Notes: a model not told the origin generated them from the letters alone. A stretch of DNA of 64,000 nt from Prosopocoilus inquinatus (GCA_036172665.1 CM069870.1:62744212-62808211); one strand, 5' to 3'; positions 35,606 to 48,225 are shown, numbered from the stretch's first letter. Numbers and translations: made by a program.

Positions 35606-36187
35606 TCTGCTGGGCTTAAACTCGGAGACATGTTGATAACAGCTATAAAAGACGATGACATCCCTCGAGTACACCAACTTTTAGAACTTGGGGCGCCCGT
35701 TGAATTCCAGGACTCGAAAAGCAACCGACCCATACACTTAGCGGTCGAGAATCGTCACGCTCGAATCTTGGAAATACTTCTCGATTATGGAGCGGACATC
35801 GAATCTAAAGGGGAACACCAGAAGACCGCTTTGCATGTTGCCGGTTACAGCGATTGTTTGGAATGTGCGAAAATCTTGCTGAAGAGCAAGGCGAAACTCG
35901 AAAGTCGCGACGAGTGGCTTAACACCTCCATCGTTCACCCTGCGAGGATTGATTTTAACGACTTTTTGGAATTGTTGATTCAGGAAGGGGCTAACGTCAA
36001 TGCTGGCCGAATGGATGGTTATACAGCTTTGCACTGGGCAGCAACAGATGGACAGTTGTCAACTGTGATGCTTCTGGTGAAGAACGGTGCTGATGTGCGC
36101 CTGAAAACTCAAGAAGGGAAGACAGCCTTAGACTATGCAACTGGCAGTCATCACAGTTTAATTGCTGAATTCCTTAAAAGTTTATAA
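35606..36187 (+). pseudogene. Isolated ankyrin exon B5 (type B)
   Basis: The exon follows the acceptor TTCTTTTTAG at 35605 and is open to the stop at 36185-36187: 193 residues, starting SAGLKLGDMLITAIK. It has six ankyrin repeats with CxxC (SDCLECAKILL) and LHWAATDG. It is clearly type B but more diverged than B1 and B6. No signal-peptide or helical exons are recognisable upstream, where a LINE fragment and a foldback MITE sit. It may be a truncated pseudogene, or start at the internal Met at 35630. The undamaged frame leaves open recent loss, or use as an exon donor. Confidence 0.6.
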
Positions 36188-36446
36188 GACAACTGAGATA
36201 TTGATACATCACAGTCAAGTTCCTTTAACAACTTACTTAGAAAAAAAAAAGGAATAGATTGTTTTTTTTTTCGCTTTGATCGCGTTTATTGTTGTTAAAA
36301 AATATAATATGTGTAATTGAACCTATTTGTGTGCTTTAAATTACAACGTGATCTTGAATATACCTTTTATTTGAACAAAAATGCCGATTGTTTAAATTAT
36401 AAAAAAGGTATCGACGAGCTCTGGATAAAATTAAGGACGTGACTCA

Positions 36447-36575
36447 GGTCCGATCTTTCCACCTCCTGATAAATTAATCTGCCGGGTAAATAACCTTGGA
36501 AACCATTGTGTGAATAATAGTTTCCTAGGATATTATCTTGCAAATAAATTTTTCAGGAGGTCGAAAGATCGGGTC
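36447..36575. mobile_element. Tourist/Harbinger-like MITE (129 bp)
   Basis: Inverted ends GGTCCGATCTTTCCACCTCC and the inverse ending GATCGGGTC are flanked by TCA and TTA. It is the same family as the MITEs at 4169 and 28907, somewhat decayed. Confidence 0.6.
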
Positions 36576-36599
36576 TTAGGCTTGTTCGTAGTCGTTTTA

Positions 36600-37330
36600 C
36601 TTTGTTGTCAATAAGGGCGAGACCGTTTTCAAAACAACATGAAACGAACAGTACACGACAATATTTGCAGGAAATGCAAAGGGCAGAAAACATTTTAAAA
36701 TCATTAACAAAAAAATCAGCTGCTATTATTGGAGGTGTAAATTCTTTTGATGATTTTCACGAAAATGGTAGTGGGAAACATTCGATTGGATACTCTAAAA
36801 GACTATTTGGTGCGATACTCAGACCTTTCAAAGACGAAGATTCTTTCAGACTTGCAACGAAAACTGGCCGTCAAGACTTTCTCATTTTACATCACGTCAA
36901 CACTGCCACTGTTCATCAGACAGATCTGCTTTAGGTCACCAAATCTCGTAAAATAATCTCAAAATTCATTAATTTCTACATCAAGGATATTTTTGAGAAT
37001 ACCTTTTGCTAACATTTGTTTTGGAAAATTTAGAAATCTCATAAAAATGACTACAGAAGGAATCTCAAAATCCGGCGAAAGGGTTCAGTATACATTATTT
37101 TCCAGATACCCAAAATTGATGTTTCATTTCAGGACCAAAGCCGATCTAAAATACGCATTGAATGACCACCCTCCTCAAACTTTTACTGTTCCTTTAAACT
37201 ATTTTGAATCAGGATGATCGATGGGGCGTGTTCTATACTGTCCGCAAATTTGTAAACCCTTATCTTGAATTCAAAGGACCTTATCTTCGGGTATTGCCAA
37301 ATAGTGCAGCCTCGGTTAAATCAAATCTTG
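36600..37330 (+). other. Unrecognised broken reading frames
   Basis: Overlapping + strand frames (36602-36934, 36747-36956, 36993-37217) have protein-like composition, for example LQEMQRAENILKSLTKKSA and SDLSKTKILSDLQRKLAVK. They shift frame and end in stops. No family is recognised. A decayed processed gene or transposon ORF is possible. Confidence 0.3.
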
Positions 37331-37760
37331 GTTGTAAATGGATATTTCTCCACGACCGTTAGTGAATGTAATAATTCCGAAGTCATTTTTAACAATAGAA
37401 AGTAAAAATTCTCACTTCTGAGATAGAATATTTATTCTAAAACAATTGCTTCTTATGTGCTTTGCATGTATTTCCAAGTTACAGAATATTATTCCGAATA
37501 TTATGCTCAACGAAATACATAAGATGGATACATGGATTTCAAAACTGTCAGTGGCAGATGTAAATATGCGGCTTCCTAGTTATTTTGAGGCAAATTAATA
37601 TAAATAATAATAATAATAATAATATACGTTTATTTCCCTTGTGCCAATAAAGCATGGAAAACGTCATTTTGAGACATATGTATAAAAACAGACACTAAGA
37701 CATTAACATTTTCAAAAAGTTATCGTACGTGCTACATGTCAACTTATATAGTCAAATTTG

Positions 37761-39077
37761 TTAGTAAAAAAACCCTGCCAAAGAGTAAAAACACTGTTCA
37801 GCTAAGAATGTTTTAATTTTCTTTTTAAAGTCTTTGTTAGGAAGTGTTTTTAAATTTATCGGTATGTGGTTGTAAATCTTTATCATTTGTTGAGTTACAC
37901 TATTTTGTACACGTGAATATGGTGTCCTTGGCGCACATAATTTAAGATTTCTTTGTTCACGCGTGTCACGGTGATGAAGTTCATACCGACACATGAAATC
38001 ACTACAGTTACTCTTAACGAAATGGGCACACTCCAGAATATACAAAAACGGTAAGGTAAGTATTGAGTTCATTTTAAAGACTTCTTTACAGGACTCCCTC
38101 TTTTTCAGGTTAAAGATATTTCTCAGGCATAATTTTTGTAACTTAAAAATTCTGTTAGCTTCAGAAGAATTGCCGCAAAACACGATGCCATAGGAAATCC
38201 GCGAATTAACAAATGCATAGTACGCATTTAAAGCTGCTTCTAAATTTATTTCCTGGGCTGTAATCTTTAATGCGTAAGTGAACTTGTTTATTTTTTCTGC
38301 AAGCTTTTGGATATGGAAATTCCATTTCATGTTTTGATCAATCTCAATCCCCAAAAACGATGTATGATTTACTGAGATAAGTATATTATTGTTGTAAGTA
38401 AGGTTATATGGATTTTCTTCTTGCAAAGTAAATTTCATTATTTTAGTTTTTTCAACATTAAGTTTTAAGTTGTTACTCTTAAACCACTGATCCATAACTG
38501 AAATGTCATTTTCAGTCTTTACAGTCAAGTTATCGTTATTCTCAGCTCTCACTATTAAGGATGTATCATCTGCGAACATTACGATGTGATCATTTAGAAT
38601 ATTAGGTAAGTCATTTGTATAAATTAAAAATAGCAATGAGCCTAATACTGATCCCTGTGGCACGCCCTGATTTCTCGGACTAAGATTAGATCTTATATCG
38701 TATCCTTTGGTGTTACTTATTTGAATACACTGTTTCCTATCCTTTAGATACGAGTTAGTAAGGTTATTCACAATGCCCCTGCAACCTAATTTGTGAACTT
38801 TCTGCAGAAGTATACTATGATCTACACAGTCGAAGGCCTTAGACAAATCCGTGAATACCCCCACGACTTTTTCTTTGTCTGATATTCCTTGTAAAATGTT
38901 ACACATACTTATGTAGACAGCTCTTATCGTCGATCGTTCTTTAAGGTAGGCATTTTGAGCATTTGTGATCAAATTAAATTTTCGAAAGTAATCCATTACG
39001 CGATTTGTTAGAATTTTTTCAAACACTTTAGCTATAACTGATACCAGAGCAAATTGGCCTGTAGTTTGATATATCAT
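37761..39077 (-). pseudogene. LINE reverse-transcriptase fragment
   Basis: This 438-residue open frame covers RT motifs from KVFEKILTNRV to the C-terminal thumb. The catalytic FADD box is present. The N-terminal part of the same protein lies across the inserted MITE at 39604-40182. Confidence 0.85.
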
Positions 39078-39096
39078 TTCGGTCGCCTTTTTTATA

Positions 39097-39700
39097 CTGG
39101 GTGTCTCATAACCTACGGAGGAGATTAAAAGGGTAGCTAGGGGAGATCAAATTAAAGAGTTTTTCTCAACAAATATTTGGTAAAAACGCAATAACTAAAA
39201 AGTTACAAGAGTTTAAAGCGAAATTAATTAACAAGCAAAAGTTACTCCCTGTAGTAATATTTTAGGTTTTAAATTCAAACATGAGGCATCTATGAGTTAA
39301 TTGAACACTGCTTTACAATAAACAACTATTATCAAAAAATGTAGTCACGTTAATGTTATAGCTATTTCATTTTTTCTTCTAATGCCCAAGAAACGGGGTT
39401 TCCTTTCGTTGTGCACCGCCTATTAATTAAAAACAAAACAAGGAAACAGATTAATATGGACATTTTATGAATGGTGGTTTTGATAAATTTAGAGTTTATT
39501 TAATAATAGAATTGCATTTTGTGAAACAATTTTTATTAATTAAGAAGCTACAGGTGTAAATTAAAGAAGAAATTAAGAAAGTTAAGCTGCTGTAACTTTT
39601 TTATTATTGGGTTTTGGTCAAAAGCGAATTAAGAAAAAACTTTATTTTGATGTCCCACAGCTGACCTTTCAATCTCCTCCGTAGGTTGTGAGACACCCAG
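39097..39700. mobile_element. TA-flanked MITE nested in the LINE (604 bp)
   Basis: Inverted repeats CTGGGTGTCTCATAACCTAC and GTAGGTTGTGAGACACCCAG (about 30 bp) are flanked by TA. It splits the LINE reading frame just after a PIY residue run. This fits a mariner/Tc1-type nonautonomous element. Confidence 0.8.
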
Positions 39701-41386
39701 TATATGGGTTTTATTACTGTTATTTTTAGCTGATCTGAAAAAGTTCCCATTTCAAAGCATTGATTTATGAGATAGCACAATGGTATAGTTAGAATATCGA
39801 CACAATGCTTTAATAACTTGGTAGGTATTTTATCGTAGCCGACAGATTGTGTATCTTTTAAATTTACAATTGCATTGTAAATTTCTCTTACACTTGTAGG
39901 ATGTAGAAACATATTTTTATTATGATTTGGAATGTTATTTCCGTCAAATACCTCTGTTTTATTGTTGCTAAATCCTGCATCACCAAGAAAAATATTTATT
40001 TTTTCTAATGTTTGTACCGTACTTTCAGAATTGTTTTGTTTTACGTTCTCAATATCAAAGCTACTAGTGTTATCTTTGCCAGTAATTTGTTTTACCAGCT
40101 TCCATGTAGCATTTATCTTGCTTCTAGAATTCCCAATGAGTTCAGAATTGTAAGATATTTTTCTTTCTCTGATGCATTGCATTGTGTAGCGACAGTAATG
40201 TAAGTAAAGCTCTTTCTCTATCCTCCCTTCAACTTGTCCTTCGAATAATTGTCTTTTAATTCTAAGTTTTTCTCGTAGATCGTCAGTTATCCAGAACGTA
40301 TTTTGCTTACCTTTGACAAATATTCTCTTTTTTGGTCACACTTTATTCAATATATCTTGGAGTATGTTCAGAAATATATTAACATTTGTATTAGGGCAAC
40401 TGCTGGTTAAAATCTCAAACCAATCTACATTCATAATAATATTTTTAATTTTATTTAATTTTGAAATTGTAATTTGAGGCGTCAACATAAATTTTTGTTT
40501 CATATTTATTAAATTAATATCAAAAGAAATCTCCTATCCGTAGTGATCTGATAAACCAGATTTATGTATGTTGATATCATAGTTTTTAACATTAGTAAAA
40601 ATATTGTCGATTGTGGTAGAAGAGCTTTTAGTAACTCTTGTGGGTTTCAGTATTGTTTTTAACAGGTCAAACGACTGAGTTATATCAATTAATGATTTCA
40701 CTCGCAGATCTTCTGTATTTTGGAAATTGACATTGAAATCTCCACACAGTAATAACTTATAATGTTTTAGTTTAATGGACGATGATAATAAAATCTCTTT
40801 CAACGTCATTAAAAATTCTTTATAGTTTCCTAAGGGCGAACGATATATATTTATTATTATTAATTTTAGTGATATTTCTGGTCGTGGAGAAAATACGTTT
40901 GTTACACAGAATGAAAATTCGATCTACTCGTGGTTCCTCACGCTTGCTACATTCGCATTCGGAATCTTCCACTTGTATCGAATTTCAAATAGATCATACT
41001 GAAGGTTTAAATAATGAATCGAGTCAAATTAGCCTGCGTCTACAAAATCTGCCATGTGCAGCTCGCGTTTTTATTTATTAATTATCTTCCAAGAAGGAAA
41101 AAAAAATATCGGAACCACAGAAAGTGTCCAAACTAAACAGTTTCGAGAATTTGTTTTGGTTTTCTATCACGTCACACTTTGGTTTTTCCGTACAAGTTAT
41201 CAAGTATCAATGATTTTTTTTTAAATACAAACATGTAAACGCCTTGACCTCTCGCGTCGTATTGTTTTTAATACAAATCTTTACTGTTACCACATCTCAG
41301 AGTAAATTAGATACTCATACAATCAACAAACATTGTAAGTACGCAGATAATTTATTAAGTGTATATCACATTCGCTTTAATTCCAG

Positions 41387-44300
41387 ATGGTGTGGTACCA
41401 GACGAGTTTTTTTGTGTTGGCTGTTACTTTACAGGCTATAAACTTATCATGCCAGGTAAGCTTATTATTTTGTATTAATCTTGTATCATCCTCGGCAACA
41501 ATTGTTTCTAGTTACCACCTCAGCCTCAGCCTATTGGTGATGATTATTCTGCAAAGCTTCTTCAAAAACTCGAAGTAAGTGCTGTCGAAATTTTTCAAGA
41601 AATGCTCATAATTAAATACTTTGCAGAAAATCGAGAAATCGAACGCTGAAGATGCCGCTCTGTTTAGAAAACAGCTATCTCAGCAAGCGATTGCGATAGA
41701 AAAATTTCAGGTAATATTAAATTACTAATTCAAAAATATTAATAGAAATTTATTAGTACGATAAACTAGCTTCAGAACAAAATGTACACACAAGCTAGAT
41801 CCTTGGTTACATTTGTTGAGACAGTGGCGTAGCTGAAGTTTGTGGGTCCCCGGTGCAAAATTTTAATTGAGGGCCCCACTCCGTCTCTAAAGCATAGAGA
41901 TGATATAGATCAATAATAGATTACTCCACTGCACAATATATTAGTAAATAACAGGTATAGTTAGCAGTATCATTAATATTAAAGAATTTAAAAAAAAAAC
42001 TAATAAAATAAAATATTTCATACTAAAACATTATCTGTTCACGAAACTGCCGTCATGGTTTTATTAACTGCTCTTTTAATTAAATAAATTTAACGATCAA
42101 TAGCATTCATATTGAGAGTTAAATTATTAGCATTTCGCTAAAGGCACATCATCAGATGAGTTATCCGGTTGCAGCTACTGTTTTGCTGACGAGGCACGCA
42201 TTACAGCCGAGACAGCTATCCCGAGGATGCTTGAGAGCCCTACTGCAATCTCAGTCGACTTGCTTCAAGTTTTTTTATATTTGCATTTATCAAATAAACC
42301 CTAAAATTTTCAATATGAAATTATAAACATTGTGTTACGAGAGTTTCATGAAAGTATAATAAATCTATATTCAGGCAGTTGCAAGTACGTACGAGTAATA
42401 CTAACAATTAAAGTGCTCTCTTGCGAGCCTTTGAGTTAGTAAAATTATTAATTAAACTGAATAAAGTGAAAAAAAGTTAACGCCAGGAAAAAAAAACAAA
42501 GTGAAAGGAGTTTATTACCCGCGTAACTGGCAAGGAAAATGTACGTTTCGGTTTATAAGACCTCATCAGGACGGTGCAATGTGTTGATAGCTTGGAGATA
42601 AACAACACATGAAGCACAGAGCAGAAGACTAAATGGAAATTTGTTGCAATCACTAAAAGATCCTCATTTCAAGGGCAACAACCAGTACAGCAACAGAGGC
42701 AGACAAAATCAACCTGCGTTATTTCAAAAAAGGGAAGAGGGCTCCTGACGAAGTTATTAAACGATAGTGAAAGTTGGGTGTTCCTTCCAGTTTCAATAGG
42801 GTCCGTTTAAAGTTTAGAAACTATTTTCTTAAAATTTTTATTATCGAAAGTTATTTTTGAACTGGTAGATTAGAAAATGGATACTAACTAACATTGGTAA
42901 ATGTCCTCTTACTCTTCTATTGGTTGTTGCCGACTTTATAGAAAAATTCACAGTTTACTTAAGAATTCGTTTAAAGCCACGGTAATTCAACAAAACTAGA
43001 AGTTGAAGGGGGGACGGAAAATTAAAATTTACTACGTATTTAAAAGTGAAAAAATATTTTACGAAACATTCATTCCATGGAAACAATGGAAAACTCGCCG
43101 GGCCCCAAACACTTGGGGTCCCCGGGCATCGCACCGAACTGTCCTATGATAGCTACGCCACTGTGATGAGCGTAAGTCATACGTATTTTATTTTAAAACA
43201 TTCAAGAATTTTATTAAGGATTTGTCCGTGTGGGAAAAAGCTTTCTAACAAACATGTTTATGTTTTAGGATTTACAAGAATCTCTACAACAAATATCTGA
43301 ACAGAACCTAAACTTATCAGATGCCATTCAGGAGTTACAGGTACAAAATTGTTTAGTTAGCATTTCACACGTACGGTCATCGACTCGGGTTTAATCGCCG
43401 CGAAAATTGTCTAGATCAAATTGCCGACGTTTGCTTAGCTCGTAGATCAAAGTTCTTTTCGATTCTTTCGATTTTGGAACGTACGCGAAATTAACGTTTT
43501 AATAGAGGGAATTATAAATTTAATCTATTTTTCCCACTACTATATTCAATAACATCTAATAATCTAGTAAATAGCGTAAAAGAACAGCCGATATTGATAA
43601 TGGTGTTTCTGTTTCTAGAACAAGCAGCTTAAGGCAGAAAATGCATTCGACAGGAATATGTTCGCTGTGCGTTTGTTTTTACAGGTAAGATGCAAAAGGA
43701 ATTGAAGAAAACATCATATGCTAAGATTTAACATGGACAGGTTACGTATTTAAATCTTAAAAAATCTTAACTTCTACATATCTCAATTCATCAATTTTAT
43801 TTCTAGATTTTCATACCTTAAAAAACACAAATTTAGAGATTTATTTGTTTAGACAAATTTAGACATATCTGACTTTGGGCGTAGAAAGCTCCAGGCATAA
43901 TTTATTCGTTTATTTCGAACTTACACTTCTTCCTTCTTTCTTGCAGATGTTTCTTCCTTTGCTAACTACTAATTATAATAAGTAAGTCTCGCTTTTCCTT
44001 TCTGTTTTCTAGTCCTGACCTCATATCCTTTTTGGCTGTTTAGTTGTCCTGCATTCATACTGAATATCCAAACCACACTTTTTATCTTCTTCAATTCTAT
44101 TTGTTATCAGAGTTGTACTAAGTGATTTGCCTTTTTTTATTTTGTCTCTTCTCGTCTTCTTTATGGCTTATCGCATTTCAATGTCACAATGTCATTTTGC
44201 TTTTTGTTTTATAGCCAGAACTTTTAGATCCAAAGGTTAGAATAGATGCAATTGTTACTTGGTACAGGCTGACTACACGAGAATTTCCACCCCCTCTAAC

Positions 44301-46883
44301 TTCGTTATTTTTGAATTTAGAAAGAATTGTTTATCATAAAACTTCTGCAGACTACTTCAAAGTTTTTGCTGGTGTTTACAGAAAAACAAATGAACATCGC
44401 ATAAGTGAGATATACACTGAAATTTTTTTTTTTTAATTATACACTTATTTTTATACCCATTTGAAATTTAAAAAAATTATCGCCTTTCTTTTTGTAAACA
44501 AGTTTTATTTTTGTTTAATTAAATCCTAACATTTTGTCTAAAAGACGATCATTCATATTTTATAACAGGAATTGTCAACGGGGAACGATGAAGATTTTTA
44601 GGGGTCCGTTAGGGGTCTTTTAATAATAATAATAATAAATAAATATATTTCCCAACACACAGTCCAAGAAGTTCAAGGGCGTAGAAGGCGCACACCGATC
44701 TAAGTTACTAAGTAGTAGAATAAACAAAGTAAAAAGTAATATTAGCAATAAACAAAACATAGAGATAACCAGTAATAATAACATTAATAAATACCGCAAA
44801 CAATAACACTGAGAAAATGTGTAAGCCTTGTTTAATGGAGGCCTAATTGAATAGTTTATAAAAAAAAATTTAAAGATTTACAAATAAAAATTATATAATA
44901 AAATAAATAAATTTGAATCATTTCGATTAAGAGAAAAAAAAGACGATAAGAAAAAAACAATGGTCCATAAACTGATTATAATATTATATTAAAAATTAAA
45001 TAAAACAGACTAAAATGAGGAATGTGTAAAAATAAAGGAGATAAAATCGGCACCAAAATAGAATTACGTAAAACTAACAGAAAATCAAATCGACAGATCT
45101 TGTCACGATCCAAATAATTTGTAAGTATTAACGAAACAGGTCGATCGGTTAATAATTTAAAAAAAACAAAACAAAGTCAAATTAAATAAAAGAAAAAAAA
45201 ATCGTGTTCCATTGACGGGATTAAAGTGTAAAATACATTCACACTGAGTAAACAAAAACAAAAAAAGAAATACGGTGATCAATTAATAAAATCGAAGAAA
45301 TTATGGTAAATGGTAGTTAAAAAATAAATATAGAACGAATAAAATCTATTAAAAGACAAAAGAAAACTCGAAATCGAAGGTGGAATTAAAAGAAAATAAT
45401 AGATACTCGTTAAGGAAGATCAGACTAAAATAAAAATTCTATATACTAACATAAAATCAAATCGAATCGAGAATATTGGCGAATTTTTAACTGATAGTTT
45501 GAATAAAAGAGAACCAAACTGAAATCGAATCAAGAAAAGAGAAAAAACTATCGACTAAAAAATAAAATACAAAGGAATAAATGGAATAATAAATTTTCAC
45601 AATTTAAGAAAATTTTAAATCTGCATAAAACATTATTAGAATATCAACAGCTGCTGTTTTTTTAAATGTTATTTAAATTTGAATGAGTTCGATGGAAATT
45701 TTTATTTTCTTGTAAGGGGTGGATGGTTTTAAAGTTAGGTTTGGAAACCCCTGCTTTGTACGCACGTATTACTTTTAAACACAAATATCTCGAAAACTAC
45801 TCGCTTTATATAAAAATTATTTAGAGAAATTGTTATCAGAATTTAATTTGGGGTCCAAATATGTACAAAAATACCGGGTTTTCCACTTCAGAAAACAAAA
45901 TGTTAGTTTATGTCTCGGTTATTTGATGCGCAGTTAGCATTTATTATTTAGCAAACGTCAGAAAAAAACTTTGGATTAGTCTATAGTATAAGTTTTGTAT
46001 CAAACATTTCTTTTTTTGAGTTCAAAAATAAAAAAGTTAAAAGGGATTCTCGCGTAGTCACATATAATTCAGTTTTGACTTCTACTTTTAATTTTACTAC
46101 ATTCTCCCTACATTTAGGTATACCTACTTTCATTGTTTTTTTTTTTAATTTGTTCGATTTTTCTGATTTGTTATGATGGCTCTTGTGGGTACATGTAGCT
46201 TTTCTTACTTTTTGAAGAGAACTTATTAAGCTAGAATGTTCTACATATGATTTTGATGTTCCTTCTCAATAAAATAAGTTATTTCTTTCTAGACTGCTGG
46301 GCTTAAACTTGGGGATATGCTGATAACAGCCGTAAGAGACAATGATGTTCCTCTGGTACAACTGCTTTTGGAATTCGGCGCACCCATTGAATCTCAGAAC
46401 TCCAAGAGCAACCGGCCCATTCATATAGCGGTGCAAAATCGTCACGCTCGAATCTTAGAAATACTACTTGATAATCAAGCAGACATTGAATCTAAGGGGG
46501 AACACCAAAAGACCGCCTTGCACGTTGCCGGTTACAGCGACTGTTTGGAGTGTGCGGAAATCTTGATTAAGAAAGGGGCGAGGCTTGAGAGTCGTGATGA
46601 GTGGCTCAACACCCCGATTATCCATCCCGCAAGGATTGGTTTTAACGACTTTGTAGAATTACTGATTCGGGAAGGAGCTAATATCAATGCTGCTCAAAGG
46701 GATGGTATAACCAGTTTGCACTGGGCGGCACGAGATGGACAGCTGTCAACTGTGATGCTTTTGGTGAAAAATGGCGCTGACGTGCGCTTGAAAACTCGAG
46801 ATGGTAAAACAGCTTTGGATAATGCAAACGCCTCTAATCACCGTTCAATTGTGGCATATCTTGAAAATGTAAAGGATAATTGA
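41387..46883 (+). CDS. Ankyrin gene B6 (type B), nearly complete
   Basis: Exons: 41387-41455 (signal peptide MVWYQTSFFVLAVTLQAINL), 41512-41574 (LPPQPQPIGDD...), 41627-41710, 43269-43340, 43619-43684, 44215-44409 and 46293-46883. All are phase 0, giving about 379 residues. Four helical exons precede a 65-codon block (four codons longer than in B1, in frame), then six ankyrin repeats with CxxC. A 5' untranslated exon is likely, because ATTCCAG directly precedes the ATG. One lesion: after 44409 the donor GTATAC of B1 reads ATATAC, so this exon may be skipped (in frame) or spliced at a cryptic GTGAGA at 44405 (out of frame). AATAAA lies near 47012. Confidence 0.72.
42160..42270. repeat. Distant relative of the hairpin elements
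   Basis: GCCGAGACAGCTATCCCGAG through CTACTGCAATCTCAG parallels the conserved strand of the elements at 7609 and 28209 (CTGAAACAGCTGTTCAGAGG ... CACTGCAATCAAAAACG). Confidence 0.4.
42541..42575 (-). ncRNA. Hammerhead-like motif (minus strand)
   Basis: On the minus strand CTGATGA (42569-42563) is followed by a GGT/ACC stem with a 7-nt loop, then GAAACGTAC. The core is exact, but stem I is not evident in the flanks. It lies in a Penelope-type relic within the hAT-like element. Confidence 0.4.
44622..44815 (-). mobile_element. Short LINE 3'-end insertion in B6 intron
   Basis: About 190 bp absent from the matching B1 intron begins with (AAT)n and AAATATATTTCCC, similar to the 3' tail of the LINE at 37605. 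It is read as a severely 5'-truncated minus-strand copy inserted after the duplication. Confidence 0.55.
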
Positions 46884-47146
46884 AATAATGAAGCGTCACG
46901 GACGGACAATGTTTTATGATTGTTTGAATTAAAAAATGTTCCGGGAATAGTGTGTTTGTTTTTGCTTAGTTCCTTAAGCGCAAATTATGTATCTTAATCG
47001 TTGTTAAAAAATAAATAAATACTCAATTGAAACATTGATTTTAAATTATTGTTACGTTTCTAGGGTTTAAATTAATTTATTTAATGGAATAAAAAACTCG
47101 GTAAAAACTTAACCGTAATTTAATAATGCTTACAATCTAATTTATT

Positions 47147-47385
47147 TGTAACAGTTTATTTACACACTAAATCTAACTTCGACGATCGCTATTTAGAATT
47201 CGACTGACTCCTGAGTCCACCCCGGCCGATTTTATGTTCTACGCTGCCTTCTCATTTGTTCCAATGCTGGAAAAGTCGAATTTGTTCGGTATAGGCCCCG
47301 ATGGCGTGGCGGCCGATGACGGATAACAACGAACCGACTTCTTGACGCCTTCAGTTTGACGTAGTGAGCTGGGTGGCGCGTCACA
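47147..47385 (-). mobile_element. Solo LTR, 239 bp, target duplication TTATT
   Basis: On the minus strand it starts TGTGACGCGCC and ends AATAAACTGTTACA. On the + strand it is flanked by TTATT at 47142-47146 and 47386-47390. The AATAAA near the end supports the minus orientation. Nothing internal remains. Confidence 0.7.
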
Positions 47386-47901
47386 TTATTGTAAGATGAA
47401 TTTGTATATTGACTGAAAATTTCTTTTGAATTTTCTAATATCGTAAATTACGTGAAAAATATTTAGTTGCCGAAAAGCAGCAATTAAATAATTCGATGCG
47501 AAGTCATCATGTTTCTGGATCAATTAGAATAATTTATATCGTAAGGAAATGTTTCTTTTTTAGGTAAATATTAAAGTTTCTTTTTTAGGTAAATATTAAA
47601 ATGTCATCAGCATTGTGATAGAGGTTGAGTTTTAATCAAGCAAAAATAATAAAAAAATATATAATTTTTTATTGACTTTGGAACTCAGTTTGCAAAGGTT
47701 ATACATTTTTGCGGTTGGTTACCAGAAGTTCTAGGCTTGCATTTCCAAAAGAACTAACGTATGCAACGAAAGCTTTAGGAAATTTTTTCAAATCTAATAA
47801 TACAAACTGTAATTGTTTTATTTAAATGTTTACTTAAGAAAACTATTCAGTAAAGATTTAACAAAAATGATAATATATTACACAGCAGCTTTTAGCAGCC
47901 T

Positions 47902-48225
47902 TTAGACGGTAAGTGGGTTAAACTCTCGCATCATTTGGTAGATTTTTCGTCGTAGTTCTACTTCACTTTTGGGCTTCTCACCACCATCGTAAACTTTTCT
48001 ACTGAATAAAACCCAGAATTCTTCTATAGGATAGCCCTGGTAAACATTCAGAGGGTCATCCTCTTTAGGTACATGTGGGATATTTTGTTGCCTTAACCAG
48101 TCTTGATATTCTTGCATAATGGCACGATGCCAGATCCGACCAGAGCCTAATATTATCATGAACTGACGTGTTTTAATAAAATTTATCAATTTTAGGGAGG
48201 CATTTTCTAATATAATTGTCTGCAT
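47902..48225 (-). pseudogene. Tc1/mariner-superfamily transposase C-terminal fragment
   Basis: The 107-residue minus-strand frame carries IPHVPKEDDPLNV, then a PIEEFW motif and RKVYDGG. This is the arrangement around the last catalytic residue of one group of Tc1-like transposases. The upstream catalytic residues are missing. The neighbouring mariner copy at 48268-49529 is unrelated to it. Confidence 0.6.

Larger units (their letters stand above)
37600..41040 (-). mobile_element. Jockey-like LINE, 5'-truncated, inactive
   Basis: The element reads on the minus strand. The endonuclease part at 40866-40534 has IINIYRSPLG, LLCGDFNVNF and LSDHY, and related sequence may extend to about 41040. A linker lies at 40182-39700. 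A reverse transcriptase of 438 residues (39077-37761) has DLSKAFDCVDH, QGVPQGSVLG and FADDTSL (about 38573), all intact. The 3' end is an (AAT)n tail at 37605-37626. It is interrupted by the MITE at 39097-39700, and frameshifts occur in the endonuclease, so it is dead as a whole. It ends just before the first B6 exon. Confidence 0.85.
41822..43163. mobile_element. hAT-like nonautonomous element in B6 intron (1.34 kb)
   Basis: Ends CAGTGGCGTAGCT and AGCTACGCCACTG are inverted. The flanks TGTTGAGA and TGATGAGC are an imperfect 8-bp duplication. The interior has no transposase. It contains GC-rich GGGGTCCCCGGGC near its right end and, nested within, a Penelope-type relic at about 42480-42640. 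Confidence 0.65.
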
